A stretch of DNA of 18,914 bases from UBA2144 sp043819035 (GTDB lineage: Bacteria; Patescibacteriota; Gracilibacteria; Peribacterales; Peribacteraceae): the NCBI GenBank assembly GCA_043819035.1, contig JBDRFD010000008.1, forward strand, positions 1 to 18,914. The letters are read 5' to 3'. The position numbers and the translations under genes are program-made. Numbering within the stretch: the first letter of the stretch is position 1; each line of letters starts with the position of its first letter. This document shows positions 7,477 through 15,435 of this stretch, in pieces. The notes under the pieces are model-generated. The model was given only the letters and a program-made list of their open reading frames with translations. It had not been told where the DNA came from and searched no databases.

Positions 7477-8478
7477 CTAGCAAAAGCAGTTTCTTATATC
7501 CGAGAGCCACGCATCAGCAAGATATAATTCCTTCTCCTGGAAGAATTCATTTTCAATAAGTGCCTCATAGCATTTGCGGAGGTTTTCTCCGGTGTGCTCA
7601 TTGCCTTCTTCCAGCGACAGATTTTGAAGTATTTCTGTTATGCGCAGATTGCCAGTGTAACCGGGGATTTCATCCTGAAAATCTTTTATCAAATTATGCA
7701 CGTTGCGTTCCTGTACAACTTCAGAGGCGTGGAATACCATTCCGTAACCCATAGCCCAGAGGCAGCGCTGTGCGATAAAGCTCCTCCAAATATCTGTCAT
7801 ACGGAATGTACAGTAGCTTGGTAGATACATAAGTGGGTATGCCTCTGGCCACCACCAAGTACATTGACTGTTAAAAGGACACCATGTTTCCGGAGGCAGC
7901 ATAACGCTTGGTTTATCTTCAAAGTTAAGCGGGTGATTGTAAACAAGTCGCCAAAGCGCATCCACATCGGGATTGTTGTCCACAATTCCCTGTTGAATAG
8001 GTGCGTGAACAATTTCTTCTTTTGCCGATTCGTTGTGTTCGTGAGTACTGAGATCGGTAATATGTTCAAGAGGGAATCCGCGCGGCCAGATATGTTCATT
8101 TGTAAAGAGTTTAAATACGTTACACCAAGGTCGAGGTGTTACCTTCTGAACCGATGCATCAGATGACCGCATGGCCCATCCTTCTTTAGGTGCGTTGTCA
8201 TCATCGGTTTCGAATATGCAATCTGCCCCCTCTTTCATTGCTGTCAGATATCCTAAATTCTTTCTGACATAGTGATCAGTTGGAAGATTATTAGCGAGTG
8301 CGAATCCGCTTTCAGACTGTTCGCTCAATGGGATCAGTCTTGTATTGGGAATGTCATAAACATCCGGACCCTTTCTATCTCCCATAATAATGAATTCTCC
8401 ACCTTCTTTGCCAATTGCAGACGCAAAGCTCTTAACGCTCGCCGTTGGTTGCTGGATAGTGGTAATAACTCCGTGCAT
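7477..8478 (-). CDS. STELLO/DUF288-family glycosyltransferase
   Basis: A 333-aa protein made up almost entirely of the STELLO (DUF288) domain. Landmarks in order: ITTIQQPT (5-12), IIMGDRKGP (30-38), DHYVRKNLGYL (68-78), ETDDDNAP (90-97, with the Asp triad 92-94 that would bind the metal/nucleotide-sugar), WPRGFPL (131-137), IQQGIVDNNPDVDA (161-174), CPFNSQCTWW (200-209), FRMTDIWRSFIAQR (225-238) and QERNVHNL (256-263). The family was named from plant Golgi proteins that act in cellulose synthase assembly; roles of bacterial members are poorly known. No signal peptide or membrane helix is visible, so it should be cytosolic. It starts a two-gene operon with the sulfotransferase. The ATG at 8478 has AGGA about 8 nt upstream. 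Confidence 0.85.
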   Translation of the reverse strand: MHGVITTIQQPTASVKSFASAIGKEGGEFIIMGDRKGPDVYDIPNTRLIPLSEQSESGFALANNLPTDHYVRKNLGYLTAMKEGADCIFETDDDNAPKEGWAMRSSDASVQKVTPRPWCNVFKLFTNEHIWPRGFPLEHITDLSTHEHNESAKEEIVHAPIQQGIVDNNPDVDALWRLVYNHPLNFEDKPSVMLPPETWCPFNSQCTWWWPEAYPLMYLPSYCTFRMTDIWRSFIAQRCLWAMGYGMVFHASEVVQERNVHNLIKDFQDEIPGYTGNLRITEILQNLSLEEGNEHTGENLRKCYEALIENEFFQEKELYLADAWLSDIRNCFC

Positions 8479-8480
8479 GA

Positions 8481-8519
8481 AGTGATCCTATCCTACTAAA
8501 TAAGATCTGCAAGATCACT
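8481..8519. promoter_or_regulatory. Inverted repeat in a 46-bp divergent intergenic gap
   Basis: AGTGATC (8481-8487) and GATCACT (8513-8519) form a perfect 7-bp inverted repeat 25 bp apart. It nearly fills the gap between the minus-strand STELLO start and the plus-strand glycosyltransferase start. Both promoters must overlap here or within the coding ends, so a shared operator is plausible. A chance palindrome of this size is also possible. Confidence 0.35.
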
Positions 8520-8524
8520 ATATT

Positions 8525-9811
8525 GTGAATAATTATCAGCTGTCAGCTTTCTTGGTTGAATGTTATAGTTCCGTGGTGGTTAAAGGTCCTTTCCGTCTCG
8601 TGGTTTGTTCTGTTGGAGTTCCACATCCTTCTTTGGATGCGAGCTTGGCGGTGCTCTACAATTATTTGCAGGGACTAAAAAATCGTGGGTTCGAAATTTT
8701 GCATGTCATTGCACTTGTAGAAAGTAAAGGTGCCAATAAGGAGTATCTTGAATCATATAAGAATGAGATGTGTGATGGTGCTTTTACAGTTTTAGTTTGG
8801 GAAACGGAAGAACTCATGAAGCCGCGAAAGCATATCTATAGTGCTATGCATCCGTCTGCTCTGCCCGGGGAGATAAATGAAAAAATTCTTGAATATAAAC
8901 CGGACATGGCCTTTTGTTTTGATATCTACGGTGCCGGGCTTATGAAAGATGTTCCAGTTCTAAAACTAGTTCAGGTTCACGACCTGCGATTCCACACCAT
9001 ATGGTACCATTCGTGGTATTTTGCATTGGAGCATCCACGTCGTCTCCTCGGGCTTCCTTTTGCTTGGGTTCGTAGCAATTGTATCAGGTCATTTTATAGG
9101 CGTGTTCTTTCTACCATGGACAGGGTTCTAGTCATATGCAAATCTTCCGAACGGGTATTTGAACGTATGGGGATCCATGCGACATATGTGCCTTACGCTT
9201 GGGCGGTTGAGGGCCAAAAAGAACCAATAAATTCTTTAACGCTTCCGGCAAAACCCACATTTCTATTTTTCGGGAATCTGCGTGGTCTTGGTTCGCGCTC
9301 TGCGCTTCATTTCCTTTTGGACAAAGTTTACAAGCGCCTAATTACCATCTGGGGTTCAAAAGGTTTCGACATCATCATGTGTGGAGCTTATGAATTACCC
9401 GATTGGGTTCGGGAAAAGGTCGTGTCAAAACCCGAGATACTATTTAAAGGATTCGTAGAAGATTTGCCGGCACTCATGCGCCATTGTCATGCAGTTTTGG
9501 TTCCTATCAGTGTCCCCGTTGGGAATCGAACGCGTATTCATCACGCTATGGCCCTTGGATCACTTGTAATTGCTCATAAAAATACGGCACTGGGAAATCC
9601 GGGGCTTGTAGACGGAAAAACATGTTACTTGGCTGGTAATTCGCATGAATTTGCAGAGCGTATGAAATATGCATTCGAATGTCCTGATGACTCACTGGAA
9701 ATAGTAAAGCGAGCTCGTGAATTTTATAACTCGAACTACCGTTCGGATGTGGCTACAATAAAGTTGATTGGAGAACTCAATCAAATTGCTTCTAAAAAGG
9801 TCGGTACCTGA
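8525..9811 (+). CDS. GT-B glycosyltransferase (GT4-like, non-canonical)
   Basis: A 428-aa protein with a GT-B layout. The N-terminal half opens with FRLVVCSVGVPHPSLDASLAVL. The second half starts around KPTFLFFGNLRG and continues with IIMCGAYELP and ILFKGFVEDLPALMRHCHAVLVP, then the donor loop NRTRIHHAMALGSLVIAH. The usual EX7E motif is absent: the loop has T-R-I-H-H where GT4 enzymes have K/R-x-x-E. The gene at 12506 has the same TR-x6-LG spacing, so the two may be one subfamily. The frame's first start is GTG 8525 without a Shine-Dalgarno site. The first about 16 residues look non-native, and tandem GTGs at 8573 and 8576 are possible starts. The acceptor is unknown. Confidence 0.7.
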   Translation: MNNYQLSAFLVECYSSVVVKGPFRLVVCSVGVPHPSLDASLAVLYNYLQGLKNRGFEILHVIALVESKGANKEYLESYKNEMCDGAFTVLVWETEELMKPRKHIYSAMHPSALPGEINEKILEYKPDMAFCFDIYGAGLMKDVPVLKLVQVHDLRFHTIWYHSWYFALEHPRRLLGLPFAWVRSNCIRSFYRRVLSTMDRVLVICKSSERVFERMGIHATYVPYAWAVEGQKEPINSLTLPAKPTFLFFGNLRGLGSRSALHFLLDKVYKRLITIWGSKGFDIIMCGAYELPDWVREKVVSKPEILFKGFVEDLPALMRHCHAVLVPISVPVGNRTRIHHAMALGSLVIAHKNTALGNPGLVDGKTCYLAGNSHEFAERMKYAFECPDDSLEIVKRAREFYNSNYRSDVATIKLIGELNQIASKKVGT

Positions 9812-10063
9812 CTACGAGGACAATAAAGCCTTATCAGTACGTAATGATTCCGTGCATCATAGAAATACAGGAGCATGCTATCTCACTGAACAATACCGGA
9901 AAAGCCATTGCGCATTACTGCCTGTTACGTATGCGTACCGCATCTTTGGAAAGATTCAAGTAGAGTGTGGGCTACTCCTACGGAGGATGGATAAGGTCGG
10001 AGAGCTTCACAATTTAACCCCCCATTACCCCATTTCATTCAGCATTTACTTCCCCTTAATAAC
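9812..10063. other. 252-bp gap without a recognised gene
   Basis: Two small overlapping frames are open here: 9844-9963 (39 codons), and a frame overlapping the upstream glycosyltransferase and running to 10067. Neither resembles a known protein, has a good ribosome site or reads like a coding sequence. No convincing hairpin terminator is present. The pyrimidine-rich stretch just before 10064 may hold the promoter of the following operon, but no clear -10/-35 pair can be assigned. Confidence 0.5.
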
Positions 10064-11347
10064 ATGAGGGCTCATAATGCTCCCGTGAAATATGATGTCC
10101 TCGTTGTTGGCGGATTCGGCCATGTAGGCCTGCCGCTAGGCATTGTGATTGCGGATGCGGGGCTTAATGTCATGCTATATGACATCAATGCCTCAATGAA
10201 TGACACTATCCTTTCGGGAACAATGCCTTTTGTGGATGAAGGGGCTGAGCCGCTTCTTCGGAAAGTGATTGGCAAGACGCTTCATGTGACAAACGACATT
10301 GCTGAGGTTAAGAACTCGGAGATTATTGTTGTTACAATAGGCACGCCGCTGGATGAATATCTCAATCCGAAGCTCATGCCGGTTCTTGATCTATTCAAGA
10401 GTCTCCTCCCTCTTCTTACAGACGAGCATCTCCTCATTCTGCGCAGTACGGTTTACCCGGGGACCATGGATCAATTGCACAACTTTCTGCAGAAGAACGA
10501 GAAGTATTGTGATATTTCGTACTGTTCCGAGCGTATTATTCAAGGGTGCGCGGTGAGGGAGCTGATGACGCTGCCGCAAGTGATCGCAGGTTTCACGGAA
10601 TCAGCGATTAAGCGTGCGAGCGCACTTTTCGAAAGAATTGGTTCAGAGCCGATTGTGGTTGGCATGCGGGAAGCGGAGTTCACGAAGCTTTTCCTCAATG
10701 CGTGGCGTTACATACAGTTTGCGACAGCGAACCAGTTCTTTGTAATTGCGCAGCAGGATGGTGCGGACTTCGAAGAAATCTATCACGCCATGACGCACAA
10801 GTATGATCGCGCAAAGGACTTTGCGAAGGCAGGATTCGCTGCAGGTCCGTGCTTACTAAAAGACACCATGCAACTTGCAGCGTTTGCGCCCAATAATTTC
10901 CCGCTTGGTCATGATTCCATGCTTATCAACGAAGGATTGCCGCAGTTTATTGTTGATCAACTTTCGCAAGAGCGTGATCTTACCCAAGAGGTTGTCGGAG
11001 TTCTGGGTATGGCATTCAAGGGGGATAACGATGATCCACGCGATTCGCTCTCCTACAAGCTTGCGAAGATTCTCAGATTTCGTGGTGCGAATGTTTTTTG
11101 TTCTGACGAATTTATTAAAGATCCATCCTTTGTCTTAAAAGAGGAGCTTTGTGAGAAGTGTTCCATTATCATTCTTGCAACGCCTCATAGCGCATATAAC
11201 AACCTTCATATTCCTGAGCATGTGCACCTTGTGGATATTTGGGGGTTCTTCCCGAAAGGGCCCCGTAAACAGAAACCCAAGAGGATCGTGAAAAAAATGC
11301 TGGAGCAGATTAAAAAGAAAGAAGAAATTCAATCAGCCTCTTCATAA
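10064..11347 (+). CDS. UDP-sugar 6-dehydrogenase family (UDP-GlcNAc/UDP-Glc dehydrogenase type)
   Basis: A 427-aa cytosolic enzyme of the UDP-glucose/GDP-mannose dehydrogenase family. Residues 16-26 (GGFGHVGLPLG) are the NAD-binding loop. IVVTIGTPLDE and LILRSTVYPGT are the family's conserved mid-N-terminal segments. The central domain carries EFTKLFLNAWRYIQFATANQF (with the conserved Lys and Asn) and the catalytic Cys263 in GPCLLKD. The C-terminal domain has VLGMAFKGDNDDPRDS. It oxidises C6 of a nucleotide sugar to a uronic acid, most likely UDP-GlcNAc given the oxidoreductase next door. The segment SERIIQG replaces the more usual PER-x-x-x-G, hinting at a divergent subfamily. It heads a run of five genes with 10-23 bp gaps. 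GTG 10085 is an alternative start. Confidence 0.85.
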   Translation: MRAHNAPVKYDVLVVGGFGHVGLPLGIVIADAGLNVMLYDINASMNDTILSGTMPFVDEGAEPLLRKVIGKTLHVTNDIAEVKNSEIIVVTIGTPLDEYLNPKLMPVLDLFKSLLPLLTDEHLLILRSTVYPGTMDQLHNFLQKNEKYCDISYCSERIIQGCAVRELMTLPQVIAGFTESAIKRASALFERIGSEPIVVGMREAEFTKLFLNAWRYIQFATANQFFVIAQQDGADFEEIYHAMTHKYDRAKDFAKAGFAAGPCLLKDTMQLAAFAPNNFPLGHDSMLINEGLPQFIVDQLSQERDLTQEVVGVLGMAFKGDNDDPRDSLSYKLAKILRFRGANVFCSDEFIKDPSFVLKEELCEKCSIIILATPHSAYNNLHIPEHVHLVDIWGFFPKGPRKQKPKRIVKKMLEQIKKKEEIQSASS

Positions 11348-11361
11348 GTATTGTAGAATCT

Positions 11362-12483
11362 ATGGTTCCATCGTCTGCCTATTCTCCGGCCAAAGTGTCT
11401 AAGAAGACTATTGGAGTCGGGATTGTTGGAACGGGATTTGGAACCTCTGTTCTTCTTCCGGCGTTTCAGAGCTTTGATGCTGTACAAGTTGTTGGTGTTG
11501 CATCTCGATCCAAAGAACAATCAGAAGAGATGGCGCGGAAGTATTCCCTCATGCAAACATTTGAGTCTTGGAAAGAGCTCGTTTCTTGCCCGGATATTCA
11601 AGCCGTGTGTATTGCAACACCACCTTCTGTCCGCAAAGAGATTATCATGGCGGCTTTAAGTAACGGGAAAGCTGTGTTCAGCGAAAAACCACTTGCTATG
11701 GATGCATCTGAGGCAGAAGAGTTACTCCATGCAGCTAAGAAGGCAGGAGTTGTACACATGGTGGATTTTGAGTTCAGAGAGATTCCTGCGTTTGCGAGTC
11801 TCAGGCAGTTGCTTCAGGATGGAGAAGCAGGATCACTTCGTCATGCGGAAATCTTGTGGAGCACGGGTGGATGGTCCGATCCCATGCGTTCCTGGTCATG
11901 GCAGGCAGATCAAAAGCAGGGAGGGGGGACACTCACGGCACTGGGAATCCATGCATGCGATTACATACAGTGGTTTTTTGGTCCGATTGCACGAGTCAGT
12001 GCCACTTCTGGCATTTCGGTTCCCAAGCGTCCAGATAGAGAAGGAAATATGAAAGATGTTACTGCAGAGGATCACTTCCAGTGCATTATGGAGCTTTCAA
12101 GCGGAGCACATGTTACGCTCACAATCTCACAAGTTGCTCCACGCGGTACAGGACATCGAATTGCTGTCCATGGCTCCGATGTAACAGCTCTCGTTGAGAG
12201 TCACTCTGTGCACTATGCGAAGGGATTCACCATGCGAGTTGCCAAGCGTGGTGAGATGGAATTCCAGGTGTGCGAACTTGGTGTGTTCGCACGAGAAGTT
12301 GATGAGCATCCAGATAGCCGCATTCCCGTCTGTCAGAGGCTTTGCGAGAAATTCCTTGATGCTGTGCGGGATGGAAGAACCGATGCTTCTCCATCATTTC
12401 TTGATGGACTTCGTGCACAGCGTGTTCTGGATGCTATACGCTTGTCGTGTCGAGAAAAGAAGTGGATAGACATCTCATCATGA
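11362..12483 (+). CDS. Gfo/Idh/MocA-family NAD(P)-dependent oxidoreductase
   Basis: A 373-aa cytosolic dehydrogenase. The N-terminal Rossmann fold starts with GIVGTGFG (20-27). The family's EKP motif with the catalytic-site lysine is at 108-110 (GKAVFSEKP). The C-terminal substrate domain contains GGGTLTALGIHACD (187-200), where the His197/Asp200 pair is typical. Fourteen bp after the UDP-sugar dehydrogenase, it could be the 3-dehydrogenase that oxidises a UDP-N-acetylhexosaminuronic acid, as WbpB/WlbA do in the diacetamido-uronic acid pathway. No partner aminotransferase or acetyltransferase is in view, so that assignment is an inference. First residues (MVPSSAYSPAKVSKK) may be a short extension. 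Confidence 0.85.
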   Translation: MVPSSAYSPAKVSKKTIGVGIVGTGFGTSVLLPAFQSFDAVQVVGVASRSKEQSEEMARKYSLMQTFESWKELVSCPDIQAVCIATPPSVRKEIIMAALSNGKAVFSEKPLAMDASEAEELLHAAKKAGVVHMVDFEFREIPAFASLRQLLQDGEAGSLRHAEILWSTGGWSDPMRSWSWQADQKQGGGTLTALGIHACDYIQWFFGPIARVSATSGISVPKRPDREGNMKDVTAEDHFQCIMELSSGAHVTLTISQVAPRGTGHRIAVHGSDVTALVESHSVHYAKGFTMRVAKRGEMEFQVCELGVFAREVDEHPDSRIPVCQRLCEKFLDAVRDGRTDASPSFLDGLRAQRVLDAIRLSCREKKWIDISS

Positions 12484-12505
12484 TTTTCATAGAGTAGAGA
12501 CAGCT

Positions 12506-13810
12506 ATGAAGTTACTCGTCTTCGGCGGCGGTATTCCAACGAGCAGTTATCGACATGAGAATGTGACTGCCATCAACATTGTGATGCATGAAATCATACG
12601 TGAGCTTATATCGCGCGGGCATGAAATTGCATACCAGTGCATTATGGATCGTTCACTTACGAGATCAGAACTTACGTCCTCGGAGGCAGAAGCTCTTCAG
12701 GAGCTTAAGAAAGGTGGTGTGCATGTGTTTGAGCCCCTCTTTCCCAAAGACTATGTTTCCTATGCCCCTGTGCGGCTGCGTACGTTTCGCATGTTGTGGG
12801 ACCGCAAGCTTCGAATGCTCCAATTCTACCCTTCGATTTGCCTGGAGCGAGAGATTCAGGAGCGCATGAAAGGCTTCAATGTCGATGCGATACTGTCCCT
12901 TTGGACAAACGATGCGCTGGCAGCAACACAGCAAATAGACATTCCAAAGGTTGCATACCACGGGGATCTCGACTTTGAGTCGCAGCTATGTGTTCTCAAG
13001 AATCAGGATCTCTTCAATCCAAATCCAAGGAGAGGGTTTATGAGATTTGTTGATCTGCTTGATCAGAGAATGCGCAATGTGATGTATAAACGAACACATG
13101 TTGCTCTCATGCGCGGTGTCGACTTTGTTGCCAATATAACGGATCGAAATGCAAAGTTTTACACTAAACATGGCCATCCAAACTCAATATATGTCGGGAA
13201 CCTTTGGGTAGATCCAGAAGAAGCCGTTACTCCATCTTTCAATAATGAGACATTCAAGATCATTGGGCACATGGGAAGTCTGGGGAATACGGGGAGCGCC
13301 TTTGGCCTGAAATTTCTCTTGCAGGAAGTATTGCCACACCTCGACGAGGTTTTTGGGGATTGCTCTTATGAGCTGCACATCATTGGAGGAGGGAAACTTC
13401 CGGAGATTCTTAAGCCTCACACAAAACATCCAAAAGTATATATGCAAGGTTTTGTAAAAGACCTTAACCCCGAATTACGTTCGTGTGATGTCTTCTGCGT
13501 CTTGAATAATGCGGGTCCTTATCAAGCGGCTTTCACACGCCATATGGTTGGATGGTCCCTTGGGCTCTGCTTGGTTGCACATCAGAAGAGTACGCTGGCG
13601 ATTCCAGAAATAGCGCATGAGGAGAATGCATTATTAGGCTCGACGGGGAGGGAAGTTGCTCAGAGCATTGCGCGCGCTGCTCTTGATCTTGAACTCAATA
13701 TGCAATTGCGCAGGAAGGGAAGGGAAACGTACGAGGCATACTTTACACCTGCTATTGTTACCAGAAAACTCGAGAAGTGCCTTTCGCAATCCATCGATAA
13801 TCGGAGATAA
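12506..13810 (+). CDS. GT-B glycosyltransferase (GT4-like, non-canonical)
   Basis: A 434-aa protein starting MKLLVFGGGIPTSSYRHENV, a typical GT-B first strand with a glycine loop. The donor domain begins near FKIIGHMGSLGNTGS, continues with ELHIIGGGKLP and VYMQGFVKDLNPELRSCDVFCVLNN, then FTRHMVGWSLGLCLVAH. As in the enzyme at 8525, the GT4 EX7E glutamates are missing and TR-x6-LG occupies the place. It should transfer a nucleotide-activated sugar to the growing glycan. The gene lies between the Gfo/Idh oxidoreductase (22 bp) and an SDR (10 bp) in one operon, so its donor may be the sugar made by these enzymes. Sugar and linkage cannot be read. Confidence 0.75.
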   Translation: MKLLVFGGGIPTSSYRHENVTAINIVMHEIIRELISRGHEIAYQCIMDRSLTRSELTSSEAEALQELKKGGVHVFEPLFPKDYVSYAPVRLRTFRMLWDRKLRMLQFYPSICLEREIQERMKGFNVDAILSLWTNDALAATQQIDIPKVAYHGDLDFESQLCVLKNQDLFNPNPRRGFMRFVDLLDQRMRNVMYKRTHVALMRGVDFVANITDRNAKFYTKHGHPNSIYVGNLWVDPEEAVTPSFNNETFKIIGHMGSLGNTGSAFGLKFLLQEVLPHLDEVFGDCSYELHIIGGGKLPEILKPHTKHPKVYMQGFVKDLNPELRSCDVFCVLNNAGPYQAAFTRHMVGWSLGLCLVAHQKSTLAIPEIAHEENALLGSTGREVAQSIARAALDLELNMQLRRKGRETYEAYFTPAIVTRKLEKCLSQSIDNRR

Positions 13811-13820
13811 TGGTATTCGA

Positions 13821-14828
13821 ATGGCTCGAACGTATCTAGTAACAGGCGGACTTGGTTTCATTGGTGCCCCCCTTGTTCAGGCGCTTGTTCGAAAAGGAAA
13901 TACCGTTCGGGTTCTTGATAACTCTTCGCGTGGGTCAGTTGAGAAACTAGGGGATGTTGTAGGGGAGGTTGAAATTGTTGAGGGAGATATCAGGGATCCC
14001 GTACTTGTCTCTCGGTCAGTTGAGGGTGTCGAAAGCGTTATCCACCTTGCGTTTGTTAATGGGACGGAATTCTTCTATCAGCGTCCGGCGTATGTTATGG
14101 ATGTCGGGGTAAAGGGAATGGTGAATATCATTGACAGTTGCGTTCGACACGGCGTGAAAGAATTTATCCTCGCTTCTAGCTCTGAGGTCTATCAGACTCC
14201 ATTGATTATTCCAACTGATGAAACAGCTCCCCTGTCAGTTCCCGATCCGCTCAATCCGCGGTATTCCTATGGAGGGGGAAAAATTATTTCTGAGCTAATG
14301 GCAGTCAATTACGGTCGTAATCACTTTAAACGCATTCTCATTTTCCGTCCCCACAATGTGTATGGTCCTGCGATGGGATGGGAACATGTCATTCCGCAGT
14401 TTGTATGTCGCTTGAAAGAACTTCGTGGAAGCGAGAATGAGCCAATCAAGTTTCCTATTCAGGGTGATGGTTCTCAGACGCGAGCGTTTATCTACATCGA
14501 TGACTTTACTGACGGGTTGATGAAGGTCCTTGAAAAAGGGGAACACTTGAATATCTATCATATAGGGACAATGGAGGAAGTGGCCATACACAAGCTTGCC
14601 CAAGAGGTTGCGAAGGCAGCAGGACTCATCATTGAGGTAGTACCAGGTCCGGAAGTGGAGGGAGGCACACCGCGGCGGTGCGCGGATAACGCTAAAATCA
14701 AAGCGCTGGGGTTTGAGCAGAGTTTTACGCTTGCAGAAGGGCTAAAACCGACTGTGTCCTGGTATTTGGAACACGAGAAACCCCTGCGAAGTGCGACACT
14801 TGATGTCAAAGAAGTGTTTATAACATAG
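13821..14828 (+). CDS. NAD-dependent SDR epimerase/dehydratase
   Basis: A 335-aa extended short-chain dehydrogenase/reductase. The NAD loop is TGGLGFIG (8-15). The active site is S119-S121 in LASSSEVY with Tyr150 and Lys154 in YGGGK. Substrate-domain landmarks are RPHNVYGPAMGWEHVIPQF and GDGSQTRAFIYIDD. These mark nucleotide-sugar 4-epimerases and 4,6-dehydratases. Which reaction this one performs is uncertain; no acidic dehydratase pair is obvious beside the YxxxK, which favours an epimerase or reductase. The frame is open far upstream, but ATG 13821 sits directly before the first strand (MARTYLVTGG), just past the preceding stop. It is followed after 23 bp by a cupin. Confidence 0.8.
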   Translation: MARTYLVTGGLGFIGAPLVQALVRKGNTVRVLDNSSRGSVEKLGDVVGEVEIVEGDIRDPVLVSRSVEGVESVIHLAFVNGTEFFYQRPAYVMDVGVKGMVNIIDSCVRHGVKEFILASSSEVYQTPLIIPTDETAPLSVPDPLNPRYSYGGGKIISELMAVNYGRNHFKRILIFRPHNVYGPAMGWEHVIPQFVCRLKELRGSENEPIKFPIQGDGSQTRAFIYIDDFTDGLMKVLEKGEHLNIYHIGTMEEVAIHKLAQEVAKAAGLIIEVVPGPEVEGGTPRRCADNAKIKALGFEQSFTLAEGLKPTVSWYLEHEKPLRSATLDVKEVFIT

Positions 14829-14851
14829 GTTTGCTAAGGTATTCTTACTGC

Positions 14852-15262
14852 ATGCCACTTGAAATCATAGAACATAACGGGGTGCGCTATGCAGAAATCA
14901 TTCGGTCCGATTTGTGTGTGGGCGAGTCGACGTTCTTCTCACCGCCAGAATCTTCTATGCAGTTTGGATTACTAGCCCGCAAGAAAGGGTTTATAGAAGT
15001 TCCGCACACGCATCCCACTGTTGATCGCAATGTAACGGATTGTCAACAGATGGTTGTTGTGCAAGATGGGATTGTGGTCTTTGATTTCTATACTCAGGGG
15101 GGTGAAAAGTTTCAGGAAGCGCTTCTGCATCCCGGTGATGCCATTCTGCTTGTTGATGGTGCTCACTCCATGCGGGCGGTGGAGGATTACCAGTGTGTGA
15201 GTGTGAAGCAGGGGCCGTTTCTTGGGGTAAAGGAAGATAAGATTCCTCTGGAAGAAGCATAG
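14852..15262 (+). CDS. Small cupin-fold protein of sugar-biosynthesis loci
   Basis: A 136-aa single-domain protein. EVPHTHPTVDRNVTDCQQMVVVQDGIVVFDFY carries the cupin HxH...Q/E pattern for a metal or sugar site (split here: VPHTHP, then CQQMVVV). ALLHPGDAILLVDGAHSM is the second cupin motif, and the end KQGPFLGVKEDK matches a group of short cupins found beside SDR genes in polysaccharide loci. Function in that group is not established; a 3,4-ketoisomerase-like or acyl/sugar-modifying role is only a suggestion. ATG 14852 with AAGGT 11 nt upstream is preferred over the in-frame TTG at 14831. It is the last gene of the plus-strand run. Confidence 0.65.
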   Translation: MPLEIIEHNGVRYAEIIRSDLCVGESTFFSPPESSMQFGLLARKKGFIEVPHTHPTVDRNVTDCQQMVVVQDGIVVFDFYTQGGEKFQEALLHPGDAILLVDGAHSMRAVEDYQCVSVKQGPFLGVKEDKIPLEEA

Positions 15263-15263
15263 G

Positions 15264-15284
15264 ATTGTTGCGAGAAGCAGCAAT
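15264..15284 (+). terminator. Hairpin directly after the cupin stop codon
   Basis: ATTGTTGC (15264-15271) and GCAGCAAT (15277-15284) form an 8-bp stem with one G-U pair and a GAGAA loop, beginning 2 nt past the stop. No U-tract follows, so it is at best a weak or factor-assisted terminator, or an mRNA 3'-end protector. Confidence 0.3.
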
Positions 15285-15435
15285 ATGTTCCTCCAATCGA
15301 ATGTCCTTCGAAGCATGGAATAACTTTAGCAATGGGTTATGAGCATGGTAAATTTCTTCGGCAAATAGGGAATCTATAAGAGATGAATCTCAGGTTTTTA
15401 CGCTAGTGTAAGAACAATTCTTTCCCCAATTTTTC

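Noticed and set aside
9844..9963. 39-codon frame in the 9812-10063 gap
   Set aside because: No ribosome site, no recognisable motif, and composition like non-coding sequence.
9974..9987. ACTCCTACGGAGG, similar to the conserved 16S rRNA segment
   Set aside because: The match lacks one G and breaks off immediately; flanking sequence is not rRNA. It is a chance small palindrome.
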